This document shows positions 7,915-15,519 of a stretch of DNA of 37,074 nucleotides, piece after piece. The notes beneath the pieces were generated by a model that saw only the letters and a list, made by a program, of their open reading frames with translations, ran no database searches and was not told the DNA's origin. The first letter of the stretch is position 1; each line of letters begins with the position of its first letter. Origin of the DNA: Gelidibacter sp. Lineage in GTDB: Bacteria > Bacteroidota > Bacteroidia > Flavobacteriales > Flavobacteriaceae. The position numbers and the translations under genes are program-made. The stretch spans positions 1-37,074 of the forward strand of contig JAAFHC010000009.1 in NCBI GenBank assembly GCA_010906935.1. Direction: 5' to 3'.

Positions 7915-10359
7915 TTGAGCAATTTTATTGATGTTATTTTACCCATTCCTTTACAAAAGTTATTTACTTATAAAATAACCGAATCGGAAGTCTCTTTTTT
8001 GAAAAAAGGGATGCGTGTTGCCGTGGAATTTGGGAAATCAAAAATATATACCGCATTGGTTTATAAAATTCACCAAACACCGCCAATTGGTTATGAAGCA
8101 AAAGAAATTTATCAAATTTTAGATGAAATTCCTGTTGTAAACAACATGCAAATTACACATTGGGAATGGATTTCCAGTTATTATATGTGCTCTTTGGGTG
8201 AAGTTTATAGGGCTGCATTGCCTTCAGCTTTTTTGTTGGAAAGCGAAACAGAAGTCCAATTGGTTAAAGATTTTGTACAAGAAGATGAACTTTCAAACGA
8301 AGAATTTTTAGTTTTTGAAGCGCTGCAGCACCAGTCGCAACTAACCATACAGCAAATTGTTGGAATTCTAGGAAAGAAAACCGTTTTTCCAATTATTAAG
8401 TTGTTAATCGATAAAAATGCTATTGTAGTTAAAGAACAAATTTATGAGCAATACAAACCAAAATTAGAAAAATATATTCGGTTAACAGAAACTTGGAATT
8501 CAAACGAAAAAATCTCTGAATTACTCGATTCACTAAGCAGGGCAAAAAAGCAGCGAGAACTCATTTTAACCTATTTTCAATTGCAAGCTTCAAAAAAACC
8601 GATAAAACAAAGCCAGCTTCAGGAGGAAGCAAACAGTTCTACAGCAGTGTTAAAATCGTTGGTAGATAAAGGTATTTTTGAAGTCTATTTTATCCAAGAA
8701 GACCGAATTAATTTCGAAGGAAAATCGGGCAAGATAAAAGAACTGACAGCACATCAGGAAGAAGCGTTTTTAGCCATAAAAGAGCATTTCAAAACAAAGC
8801 AAACAGTACTTTTAAAAGGAATCACAAGCAGCGGTAAAACAGAGATTTACGTTAAATTAATTAAACAACTAATTGAAGAAAGAAAACAAGTGCTTTACTT
8901 GCTTCCGGAAATTGCGCTTACCACCCAATTAATTGACAGGCTGCAACTTTATTTTGGAGAATATTTGTCCGTTTTTCATTCAAAATACTCCATGAATGAA
9001 AGGGTGGAAGTATGGAACAATGTATTGGAAAACAAGCCAAAAGCACAATTAATTTTAGGCGCTCGTTCTTCTATGTTTTTGCCTTTTTCAAATTTGGGGT
9101 TAATTATTGTTGATGAAGAACACGAACCTTCTTTTAAACAATATGATCCAGCGCCAAGATATCATGCACGTGATTCTGCAATCGTTTTGGCGAATCAACA
9201 TAACGCCAAAGTAATTTTGGGTTCTGCAACGCCAAGCATTGAAACGTATTACAACGCACAACAAGGTAAATACGGATTGGTTGAGCTAAACCGAAGATTT
9301 GGTGATGTTTTACTGCCAGAAATTGAATTGGTTGACATAAAAGAAAAGCATCGAAAAAAACGAATGACCGGCCATTTTTCAGACCGTTTGCTTGAAATGA
9401 TCACAGAAGCACTTGATAATAAAGAACAAGTTATTTTATTTCAAAATCGCAGGGGTTTTGCGCCAGTTGTGGAATGTGAAACCTGTGGTATTTCACCGCA
9501 GTGTCCTCATTGCGATGTGAGCTTGACCTACCATAATTACAGAAAGGAATTGCGTTGCCATTATTGCGGACATCGTCAGGCAATGCCTCATAATTGCGGT
9601 GCTTGCGGAAGCGTAAAATTAAATACCAAAGGTTTTGGAACCGAACAAATTGAGATAGAATTGTTGGAATTGTTTCCAAACGCAAAAGTGGGAAGAATGG
9701 ATTTAGACACTACGCGGGGAAAATACAGTTATCAAAAAATCATTGGACAATTTCAATCGCAGGAAATAGACATATTGGTGGGAACGCAAATGCTTTCAAA
9801 AGGTTTGGATTTTGCAAATGTGTCGTTGGTGGGAATTATGAATGCGGACAATATGTTGAATTTCCCCGATTTTAGGGCGCATGAAAGAAGTTATCAATTG
9901 ATGGTGCAAGTTTCAGGAAGGGCAGGACGAGCCAGTAAAAGGGGGAAAGTTGCTATTCAAACTTACAATCCGAACCACCAAATATTACAGCAGGTTTCTA
10001 CCAACGCATTCGAAGAAATGTTTAAAGAACAAATAGACGAACGCTGGCAATACCATTATCCGCCTTTTTACCGAATTATTAAAATCACCTTGCGCCACAA
10101 GGATTTTAATAGGGTAGAGGAAGGTGCTATTTGGCTCGGAAAATCGTTAATCTCCATTTTTAAAGACGATATTTTGGGTCCGTCAACACCAGGAATTTCC
10201 AAAATCAGAAATTATTATATCAGAACCATTATTATAAAAATACCCCAAAAACAGTCGTTGGTTGTAGGTAAAAACCAAATTCAGCGGGTAAAAAATGCGT
10301 TTCAGTCTATCAATGAATTTCGTGCTATCAAATTCAATATAGATGTAGATAATTATTAA
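7915..10359 (+). CDS. priA: Primosomal replication-restart helicase PriA
   Basis: PriA recognises stalled forks and reloads the replicative helicase. I place the start at the TTG codon at 7915, giving 814 residues that begin MSNFIDVILPIPLQKLFTY, where other PriA proteins begin. No ATG is available in frame near here, and a farther TTG at 7876 adds unmatched residues. The N-terminal DNA-binding domain is followed by Walker A GITSSGKTEIY (lysine 308) and a DEEH box at residue 400. All eight zinc-binding cysteines are present (521, 524, 530, 533, 548, 551, 561, 564) in the CETCG...CPHC...CHYC...CGAC arrangement. The helicase C motif includes QVSGRAGR. A gap of 85 bases separates it from the rpsF operon, which has its own promoter. 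Confidence 0.95.
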   Translation: MSNFIDVILPIPLQKLFTYKITESEVSFLKKGMRVAVEFGKSKIYTALVYKIHQTPPIGYEAKEIYQILDEIPVVNNMQITHWEWISSYYMCSLGEVYRAALPSAFLLESETEVQLVKDFVQEDELSNEEFLVFEALQHQSQLTIQQIVGILGKKTVFPIIKLLIDKNAIVVKEQIYEQYKPKLEKYIRLTETWNSNEKISELLDSLSRAKKQRELILTYFQLQASKKPIKQSQLQEEANSSTAVLKSLVDKGIFEVYFIQEDRINFEGKSGKIKELTAHQEEAFLAIKEHFKTKQTVLLKGITSSGKTEIYVKLIKQLIEERKQVLYLLPEIALTTQLIDRLQLYFGEYLSVFHSKYSMNERVEVWNNVLENKPKAQLILGARSSMFLPFSNLGLIIVDEEHEPSFKQYDPAPRYHARDSAIVLANQHNAKVILGSATPSIETYYNAQQGKYGLVELNRRFGDVLLPEIELVDIKEKHRKKRMTGHFSDRLLEMITEALDNKEQVILFQNRRGFAPVVECETCGISPQCPHCDVSLTYHNYRKELRCHYCGHRQAMPHNCGACGSVKLNTKGFGTEQIEIELLELFPNAKVGRMDLDTTRGKYSYQKIIGQFQSQEIDILVGTQMLSKGLDFANVSLVGIMNADNMLNFPDFRAHERSYQLMVQVSGRAGRASKRGKVAIQTYNPNHQILQQVSTNAFEEMFKEQIDERWQYHYPPFYRIIKITLRHKDFNRVEEGAIWLGKSLISIFKDDILGPSTPGISKIRNYYIRTIIIKIPQKQSLVVGKNQIQRVKNAFQSINEFRAIKFNIDVDNY

Positions 10360-10380
10360 AGCTATTTTATTAAATTTACA

Positions 10381-10411
10381 TTTGCCAATTAAGGAAATAA
10401 CAGTATATTTG
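10381..10411 (+). promoter_or_regulatory. Promoter of the rpsF-rpsR-rplI operon
   Basis: TTTG at 10381-10384 and TATATTTG at 10404-10411 are separated by 19 bases. This is the consensus Bacteroidota primary sigma promoter (TTTG, spacer, TAnnTTTG) and the best match in the window. It lies 33 bases upstream of rpsF. Confidence 0.8.
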
Positions 10412-10444
10412 CACCCTTAAAAGTAAAAACTTAAATTATTAATT

Positions 10445-10792
10445 ATGAATCATTACGAAACTGTTTTCATTTTGAATCCCGTTTTATCTGATGTTCAGGT
10501 AAAGGAAACAGTAAAGAAGTTTGAGGACTATCTTGTTTCTAAAGGTGCCGAAATGATATCAAAAGAGGACTGGGGCTTAAAAAAATTAGCGTACACCATC
10601 CAAAACAAAAAAAGTGGATTTTATCACTTATTCGAATACAAAGTTGCTGGAGAAACCATCACTCCTTTTGAACTTGAATTTAGAAGAGATGACAGTATTA
10701 TGCGTTATTTAACGGTTGCGTTAGATAAACATGCTGTTGCCTGGGCTGAAAAGAGAAGATTAAGAGACGGAAGTAAAGCATCTAAAAAATAA
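10445..10792 (+). CDS. rpsF: 30S ribosomal protein S6
   Basis: S6 binds the central domain of 16S rRNA together with S18. The 115 residues begin [16 protein letters not shown], the conserved S6 start, and include [26 protein letters not shown], shown here only as the region around residues 42-67, which carries the typical G-x-K-K-L-A-Y core. The gene is first in an rpsF-rpsR-rplI operon with a strong consensus promoter. There is no ssb gene between rpsF and rpsR, unlike the order in Firmicutes. Confidence 0.97.
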   Translation: MNHYETVFILNPVLSDVQVKETVKKFEDYLVSKGAEMISKEDWGLKKLAYTIQNKKSGFYHLFEYKVAGETITPFELEFRRDDSIMRYLTVALDKHAVAWAEKRRLRDGSKASKK

Positions 10793-10797
10793 GCGTT

Positions 10798-11091
10798 ATG
10801 TCTATAGAACAACAAGCAAAAGGAGGAAAACAAGGTGATGTTCGTTACCTGACTCCGTTAGATATTGAAACAAAACAAGTAAAAAAATACTGTCGTTTTA
10901 AAAAGAATGGTATCAAATATATTGATTATAAAGATGCTGATTTCTTATTATACTTAGTAAATGAACAAGGTAAAATTTTACCACGTCGTTTAACAGGAAC
11001 TTCATTAAAATTTCAACGTAAAGTGTCTGTCGCCATTAAAAGAGCACGTCACTTGGCTTTATTGCCATACGTTGCAGATATGTTAAAATAA
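10798..11091 (+). CDS. rpsR: 30S ribosomal protein S18
   Basis: S18 pairs with S6 on the small-subunit platform. The 97-residue protein has the family core [18 protein letters not shown] and ends in the RNA-binding helix region [20 protein letters not shown] followed by the ARHLALLPY motif. The N-terminus is about 20 residues longer than in E. coli S18. The gene starts five bases after the rpsF stop and is followed by rplI after 15 bases, so the three are one transcript. Confidence 0.97.
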   Translation: MSIEQQAKGGKQGDVRYLTPLDIETKQVKKYCRFKKNGIKYIDYKDADFLLYLVNEQGKILPRRLTGTSLKFQRKVSVAIKRARHLALLPYVADMLK

Positions 11092-11106
11092 AAACAGCAA
11101 GGAATT

Positions 11107-11559
11107 ATGGAAATTATATTAAAGCAAGACGTTGAAAACCTAGGGTTTAAAGATGATCTTATTACTGTAAAAAATGGTTTTGGACGTAACTATTTGATTC
11201 CTCAAGGATTTGCAGTATTGGCAACAAGTTCAGTAAAGAAAATATTGGCGGAAACTTTAAAGCAACGTGCTTATAAAGAAGAAAAATTAATTAAAGATGC
11301 CACAGAAATTGCAGACGCAATTAAAGCATTGGATATTAAAATTACTGCTAAAACAGCCGATAACACCAAATTATTTGGATCAGTAAATAACCAAGATGTT
11401 GCAGATGCTTTAGCCGCTGCAGGTCAGGTAATTGAGAAAAAATACATTAAAGTTGACGGAGGTACCATTAAAAGAATTGGAAAATACAATGCCACTATTA
11501 GATTGCATAGAGCAGTTGTGGTAGAATTGCCAATTGAAATCGTTGCAGAAGCAAAGTAA
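11107..11559 (+). CDS. rplI: 50S ribosomal protein L9
   Basis: L9 binds 23S rRNA near the base of the L1 stalk and helps keep the reading frame. The 150 residues are full length. The N-terminal domain is MEIILKQDVENLGFKDDLI then VKNGFGRNYLIPQGFA, the conserved rRNA-binding loop (G-x-x-R-N-[YF]-L-x-P). A long connecting helix and the C-terminal domain follow. It is the last gene of the operon; a strong terminator lies 23 bases after the stop. Confidence 0.97.
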   Translation: MEIILKQDVENLGFKDDLITVKNGFGRNYLIPQGFAVLATSSVKKILAETLKQRAYKEEKLIKDATEIADAIKALDIKITAKTADNTKLFGSVNNQDVADALAAAGQVIEKKYIKVDGGTIKRIGKYNATIRLHRAVVVELPIEIVAEAK

Positions 11560-11581
11560 TTAGAAAATTATTTTATATTTG

Positions 11582-11607
11582 AACCGCCCAATCAGGGCGG
11601 TTTTTTT
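11582..11607 (+). terminator. Rho-independent terminator of the rplI operon
   Basis: An eight-base stem (11582-11589 with 11595-11602), GC-rich with a five-base loop, runs straight into seven Ts. Confidence 0.92.
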
Positions 11608-11621
11608 ATGCTTATATTTTT

Positions 11622-12092
11622 ATGAAGTACCAACAATTAACGAAAGAACAGTTTTTAGCTTTACACAAGGAGTTTTCAGAATTTTTGGCAACGCAACAAA
11701 TTGATGTGAAAGAATGGAATAAAATAAAAATGGAAAACCCTTCGATGGCCAATGAGGAATTAAATATTTTTAGCGATGTGGTTTGGGAAGATGTTTTAAC
11801 AAAAACGGAATATTTAGAACACATTTCAGAAAATCACATTAACTTATTTAAATGCGAATCGGATTTGATCATTAGAATTTACATCAAATTAAATGATGAA
11901 AATATAAGTTTTTTAAATGAAGCCAATTTTCAATGGTTTTTGAAAAATCCGCTAAATGAACAGTTTGAATATTTTAAGGCTGAAAAAAAATACACAAAAG
12001 CTCGAAATTCTGAATTATTTGAACTCATTGAAATGGGAAGCCAAATTTCAAAAGGAGCATTATTTAAGGTTATAAGCGAATTAATTGATTAA
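11622..12092 (+). CDS. Small conserved flavobacterial protein of unknown function (possibly DUF6495)
   Basis: A 156-residue soluble protein without signal peptide or membrane segment, starting MKYQQLTKEQFLALHKEF. It is acidic and probably mostly helical, with repeated Trp and Glu residues (WNKIKMENPSMANEELNIF, DVVWEDVLTKTEYLEH). I recall proteins of this type being labelled DUF6495 in flavobacteria, but I cannot confirm the family here and assign no function. Its last 23 bases overlap tail-to-tail with the sirtuin gene on the other strand. It starts 15 bases after the rplI operon terminator, so it needs its own promoter or read-through. Confidence 0.75.
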   Translation: MKYQQLTKEQFLALHKEFSEFLATQQIDVKEWNKIKMENPSMANEELNIFSDVVWEDVLTKTEYLEHISENHINLFKCESDLIIRIYIKLNDENISFLNEANFQWFLKNPLNEQFEYFKAEKKYTKARNSELFELIEMGSQISKGALFKVISELID

Positions 12093-12756
12093 CCACCTTT
12101 ACAACTCCAATTGAAGCTTTTTCGGCCAAAACTGTTAAATTTGAATACTGATTTTGTTGAATAAAAGGTTTTGGATCAATAAAATAAATCGGAATTTCAG
12201 GCTTTGCACAATTAATTAAATGCGCTGCAGGATAAACTTGCATTGAAGTTCCAATGATCATTAAAATATCAGCTTCCGAAGTGATTTCCAACGCTTTGTC
12301 AAACAAAGTCACGTTTTCCCCAAACCAAACAATATGAGGCCTTAGCTGCGAATTTTCTTCACAAATATCGCCTAAATTTAATGCTTGTTTCCAGTCATAA
12401 ATAAGGTTGCTATTTTTAGTACTTCGTGCTTTCAATAATTCTCCGTGCAAATGCAAAACCTGTGAACTTCCGGCGCGTTCATGCAAATCGTCAACATTTT
12501 GGGTGATAATGGCAACCTGATATTTATTTTCTAACGCCACCAAGGCCTTGTGGGCTTCATTTGGAAAAACTTTAAGTAATTGAGACCTTCGTTTGTTGTA
12601 AAAATCCAGCACCTTTTCCTTGTCTTTTTGCCAACCAATTGGTGACGCCACTTCCATAATGTCATGGCCTTCCCACAAACCATTGGCATCTCTAAAGGTA
12701 TTGAGGCCACTTTCGGCACTCATTCCCGCACCTGTTAATACAACTATTTTCTTCAT
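12070..12756 (-). CDS. NAD-dependent protein deacylase (sirtuin, CobB/SIRT5-like, no zinc cysteines)
   Basis: Sirtuins use NAD to remove acyl groups from lysines. The 228 residues hold the NAD-binding GAGMSAESGLNTFR, TQNVDDLHERAGS, and the HLHG motif with the likely catalytic His104. Tyr53 and Arg56 in FYNKRR match the Tyr-x-x-Arg pair that lets SIRT5 and CobB accept succinyl- or malonyl-lysine, so desuccinylation is plausible. The four cysteines that normally bind zinc between HLHGELLKARS and RPHIVWFGE are absent; only one cysteine is there. This seems to be a zinc-free variant rather than a broken gene, since all other motifs are intact. A TACTTTTG box lies 14 bases upstream of the ATG, back-to-back with the trmH box. 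Confidence 0.92.
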   Translation of the reverse strand: MKKIVVLTGAGMSAESGLNTFRDANGLWEGHDIMEVASPIGWQKDKEKVLDFYNKRRSQLLKVFPNEAHKALVALENKYQVAIITQNVDDLHERAGSSQVLHLHGELLKARSTKNSNLIYDWKQALNLGDICEENSQLRPHIVWFGENVTLFDKALEITSEADILMIIGTSMQVYPAAHLINCAKPEIPIYFIDPKPFIQQNQYSNLTVLAEKASIGVVKVVNQLIRL

Positions 12757-12769
12757 ATCGTTATTTATT

Positions 12770-12777
12770 CAAAAGTA
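12770..12777 (-). promoter_or_regulatory. -7 box for the sirtuin gene
   Basis: The reverse strand reads TACTTTTG, an exact TAnnTTTG match, ending 13 bases before the ATG at 12756. It is only six bases from the divergent trmH box, so the two promoters overlap and may compete. Confidence 0.55.
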
Positions 12778-12783
12778 AAATTT

Positions 12784-12791
12784 TATCTTTG
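12784..12791 (+). promoter_or_regulatory. -7 box for trmH
   Basis: TATCTTTG matches TAnnTTTG and ends 18 bases before the ATG at 12810. Confidence 0.55.
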
Positions 12792-12809
12792 AAAAAACAC
12801 CAAATTTAG

Positions 12810-13493
12810 ATGGTAGATTATAAATTTATTGAATATTTAGAGCAATTTGTATCAGAAAAAAGAAGAAATTTATTCAAAGTGGTTTTAGAAAACCGCACAC
12901 GACATTTTACGGTGGCTATTGAAGATATTTTTATGCCGCAAAATGCCAGTGCAGTGGTGAGAAGTTGTGATGTTTTTGGGGTGCAGGATGTTCATATCAT
13001 AGAAACCAAATACAAATTCTATGCTTCAAATCATATTGCTAAAGGCGCCCAGAAATGGTTGGATTTTTCAGTATATAGAAAAAATGACAGCAACAATACG
13101 TTAGATTGTATTGCCGATTTACGTTCAAAAGGGTATAAAATAATTGCGACAACACCGCACAATGATTCTTGTTTGTTGCAGGATTTTGATATTACTGAAA
13201 AATCAGCTTTCTTTTTTGGGGTGGAGAAGGCCGGACTTTCGAAAGATGTGATGGACAATGCTGATGGATTTTTAAAAATACCGATGGTAGGTTTTACAGA
13301 AAGTCTCAACATTTCTGTTGCAGCAGCCATCATTCTTCAAAACTTGACCGATAAATTAAAGAAATCGGAGGTGAATTGGCAGTTGACAACGCTTGAAAAA
13401 GACGAAAAATACCAAGAATGGATGGAGAAATCTATCAAAAGTATTAAAAAGATAAAGGAAAATTATTATTCAAAAATTGCTATTCAATTATAA
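12810..13493 (+). CDS. trmH: tRNA/rRNA 2'-O-methyltransferase of the SpoU family (TrmH-like)
   Basis: SPOUT-fold enzyme, most likely methylating ribose 2'-O of guanosine 18 in tRNA. The 227-residue length and N-terminal extension suit TrmH more than RlmB. The three SpoU motifs are present: NASAVVRSCDVFG, FFFGVEKAGLS, and IPMVGFTESLNISVAAAI; the last two form the knot that binds SAM. A basic, lysine-rich C-terminal helix (EKSIKSIKKIKENYYSK) probably holds tRNA. The gene has its own -7 box in the region shared with the sirtuin gene. Its 3' end overlaps the end of the next gene on the opposite strand by 14 bases. Confidence 0.9.
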   Translation: MVDYKFIEYLEQFVSEKRRNLFKVVLENRTRHFTVAIEDIFMPQNASAVVRSCDVFGVQDVHIIETKYKFYASNHIAKGAQKWLDFSVYRKNDSNNTLDCIADLRSKGYKIIATTPHNDSCLLQDFDITEKSAFFFGVEKAGLSKDVMDNADGFLKIPMVGFTESLNISVAAAIILQNLTDKLKKSEVNWQLTTLEKDEKYQEWMEKSIKSIKKIKENYYSKIAIQL

Positions 13494-13848
13494 TTTTTTC
13501 AATAAAGGCCGTTGAATCGCAGTTTTTAACCGTTAAAGTAATATTTTTCAAATCTCTTCGCCCTTTAATGTTGTATTGAATGCAGGTATCCATTTTAATT
13601 TTGTTCCAAATATCGGCATTTCCTTTTTTCAAAATCTTCGAAATTTGAGCCATGTCAATTTGGTTTGAAAGGATGGCAGTTTTAACATCTTCAGAAAAAA
13701 TGCGCTTTTTTATGCTGATATTTTTTAAAACGCGGGCATTCGGACCATAATCGAAAGTGGCTTCTTTTTTATCAAAAACGAAAAATACGGCAATAATCCC
13801 TAGTGTTAAACCTACTAAGAAATAGGGTAAGCGTTGTTTAAAAGTCAT
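13480..13848 (-). CDS. Small single-pass membrane protein (DUF4258-like)
   Basis: Function unknown. The 122 residues begin with a short basic head and one membrane helix (YFLVGLTLGIIAVFFVF, about residues 9-25), leaving roughly 95 residues on the far side of the inner membrane. The remainder has KKRIFSEDVKTAILSNQIDM and ends in beta-strand-like KNITLTVKNC. Position after alanine dehydrogenase and the phrase YGPNARVLKN fit flavobacterial proteins usually labelled DUF4258; this is from memory and not tested. It starts one base after the ald stop and is therefore the last gene of a tsaE-ald-membrane protein operon. Confidence 0.72.
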   Translation of the reverse strand: MTFKQRLPYFLVGLTLGIIAVFFVFDKKEATFDYGPNARVLKNISIKKRIFSEDVKTAILSNQIDMAQISKILKKGNADIWNKIKMDTCIQYNIKGRRDLKNITLTVKNCDSTAFIEKIIIE

Positions 13849-13849
13849 A

Positions 13850-15052
13850 TTATAAAAACAATAAATTGATATCTCTAAACGGCAAACTAAACCAGTCGGC
13901 CACTGTTTTATTGGTTAAAATTCCGTGGTAAAAGTACATCCCTTTTTGCAAACTTTTATCAAATCGGGCAGCATTTTCGAATCCGCCGTCTTCAGCGATG
14001 CTCAGCAAATAAGGTGTAATATTATTGCTAATTGATACAGAAGCAGTTCTTGAATATCTAGAAGGAATATTGGGAACGCAATAGTGAATAACGCCATGTT
14101 TTTGATAAGTAGATTTTTTGTGGGTCGTAATCTCAGAAGTTTCAAAACAACCGCCACAATCAATGCTAACATCAACAATTATGGCACCATTTTTCATTTT
14201 CATCACCATTTCTTCCGTAACCAAAATAGGAGAACGAGTTTTCCCTCTAACTGCTCCAATGGCAACATCACAGCGCATTAATGCTTTTTGCAATGTTTTG
14301 GGCTGTATGGTTGAAGTATAAATTGGAAAACCCAAACGGTGTTGCAGACTTCTTAATTTAGCGATTGAATTGTCAAATACTTTCACGCTGGCACCTAGGC
14401 CAGTTGCAGAACGTGCCGCAAATTCACTAACGGTTCCTGCACCTAAAATGACAACTTCCGTTGGCGGAACACCACCAATATTTCCAAATAATAAACCCTT
14501 TCCTCCATTGGTGTTGCTCATTAATTCAGCAGCAATTAATATAGAAGCCGTTCCTGCAATTTCACTTAGTGATTTTACAATAGAAAATATGCCTTGATCA
14601 TCTCTAATAAAATCAAAAGCGATGGCTGTAATACGCTTACTTGCCAGAAGTTCAAAATATTTTTTTGTTTGTGTTTTTAGTTGCAGTGCAGAAAAAAGGA
14701 CACTTTGCGGATTAATTAGTTTGATTTCATCAAAGGAAGGTGGTTCAACTTTTAAAATCATTTGGCATCCAAAAGCTTCTTTTATGTCGTAGGATATTTT
14801 CGCGCCGGCTTCAGAATATTGCTTATCCGAAAAGTTTGCGCCTTCGCCGGCTCCGGTTTCAATTACAAATTTATGTCCGTGAGCAGTTAATGCAGCGACA
14901 GCATCAGGGGTTAAACAAACTCTTTTTTCCTGATAATGTGTTTCTTTTGGAATTCCAATAATGAGTTCGCTTTTCCTTTTTGTGATTTCTAATGTTTCCG
15001 CTTGAGGAATTAACTCTTGTTGACTAAACGGTGAAGAAATTTTTTTACTCAT
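13850..15052 (-). CDS. ald: Alanine dehydrogenase
   Basis: NAD-dependent interconversion of L-alanine and pyruvate plus ammonia, in the cytoplasm. The 400 residues match the alanine dehydrogenase/transhydrogenase family. IGIPKETHYQEKRVCLTPDA is the N-terminal signature, with the pyruvate-binding arginine and lysine region. The NAD-binding Rossmann motif is VVILGAGTVSEFAARSATGLGA, shown at about residues 200-222. IVDVSIDCGGCFETSE is the C-terminal signature near the active site. The first 30 residues (to about KRKSEL) are an extension beyond classical Ald and are typical of Bacteroidota versions. The start overlaps the tsaE stop by eight bases, so expression is coupled. Confidence 0.9.
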   Translation of the reverse strand: MSKKISSPFSQQELIPQAETLEITKRKSELIIGIPKETHYQEKRVCLTPDAVAALTAHGHKFVIETGAGEGANFSDKQYSEAGAKISYDIKEAFGCQMILKVEPPSFDEIKLINPQSVLFSALQLKTQTKKYFELLASKRITAIAFDFIRDDQGIFSIVKSLSEIAGTASILIAAELMSNTNGGKGLLFGNIGGVPPTEVVILGAGTVSEFAARSATGLGASVKVFDNSIAKLRSLQHRLGFPIYTSTIQPKTLQKALMRCDVAIGAVRGKTRSPILVTEEMVMKMKNGAIIVDVSIDCGGCFETSEITTHKKSTYQKHGVIHYCVPNIPSRYSRTASVSISNNITPYLLSIAEDGGFENAARFDKSLQKGMYFYHGILTNKTVADWFSLPFRDINLLFL

Positions 15053-15461
15053 TATTTCTAAGTTCTATAGTTCGTAATTGATCACTGTTTGAGGTTATTG
15101 TAATAGTTACCGAGTTTAAAGGTAGTAAATTTTCCACTTTATTTGGCCATTCAATCAAACACCAGCAATCGCTGTAAAAATATTCTTCCACACCAATGTC
15201 TAGAGCTTCATTTTCATGATTAATTCTGTAAAAATCAAAATGATATATTTTATCGCCATTTACAGTATGATATTCATTCACCAAAGAAAAAGTAGGGGAA
15301 CTTGCATTATCCGAACTTTCTAATTGCTTTACAATTTCCTTAATTAAAGTGGTTTTGCCCACGCCCATTTCACCGTAAAAAAGCAACACCTTGCTTTTTG
15401 CCGATTTTATGACTTCTTTCGCAATTGCAGGCAATTCATTTATGGCGTAATTTTTATTCAT
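15045..15461 (-). CDS. tsaE: tRNA threonylcarbamoyladenosine biosynthesis ATPase TsaE
   Basis: TsaE is the small ATPase that resets the TsaB-TsaD complex making t6A37 in ANN-decoding tRNAs. The 138-residue length is normal. The P-loop is FYGEMGVGKTTLIKEI (lysine 36); SSPTFSLVNEY is the family's conserved strand/Switch region; HFDFYRI and CLIEWPNKVENLLP are the remaining signatures. It is the first gene of the operon with ald and the small membrane protein. No other t6A gene is in the window. Confidence 0.93.
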   Translation of the reverse strand: MNKNYAINELPAIAKEVIKSAKSKVLLFYGEMGVGKTTLIKEIVKQLESSDNASSPTFSLVNEYHTVNGDKIYHFDFYRINHENEALDIGVEEYFYSDCWCLIEWPNKVENLLPLNSVTITITSNSDQLRTIELRNNE

Positions 15462-15519
15462 TCACAATGTTATTTATTTGTTTAATTTATTTTTAATTCC
15501 CCTTTCGGGAGATAAGGGC

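Noticed and set aside
11613-11620. TATATTTT as promoter of the small conserved protein at 11622
   Set aside because: It is one base from the start codon, so transcription would begin inside the gene.
15462-15519. CCCCTTTCGGGA stem between porX and tsaE as a terminator
   Set aside because: Only about four pairs and no T-tract on either strand.
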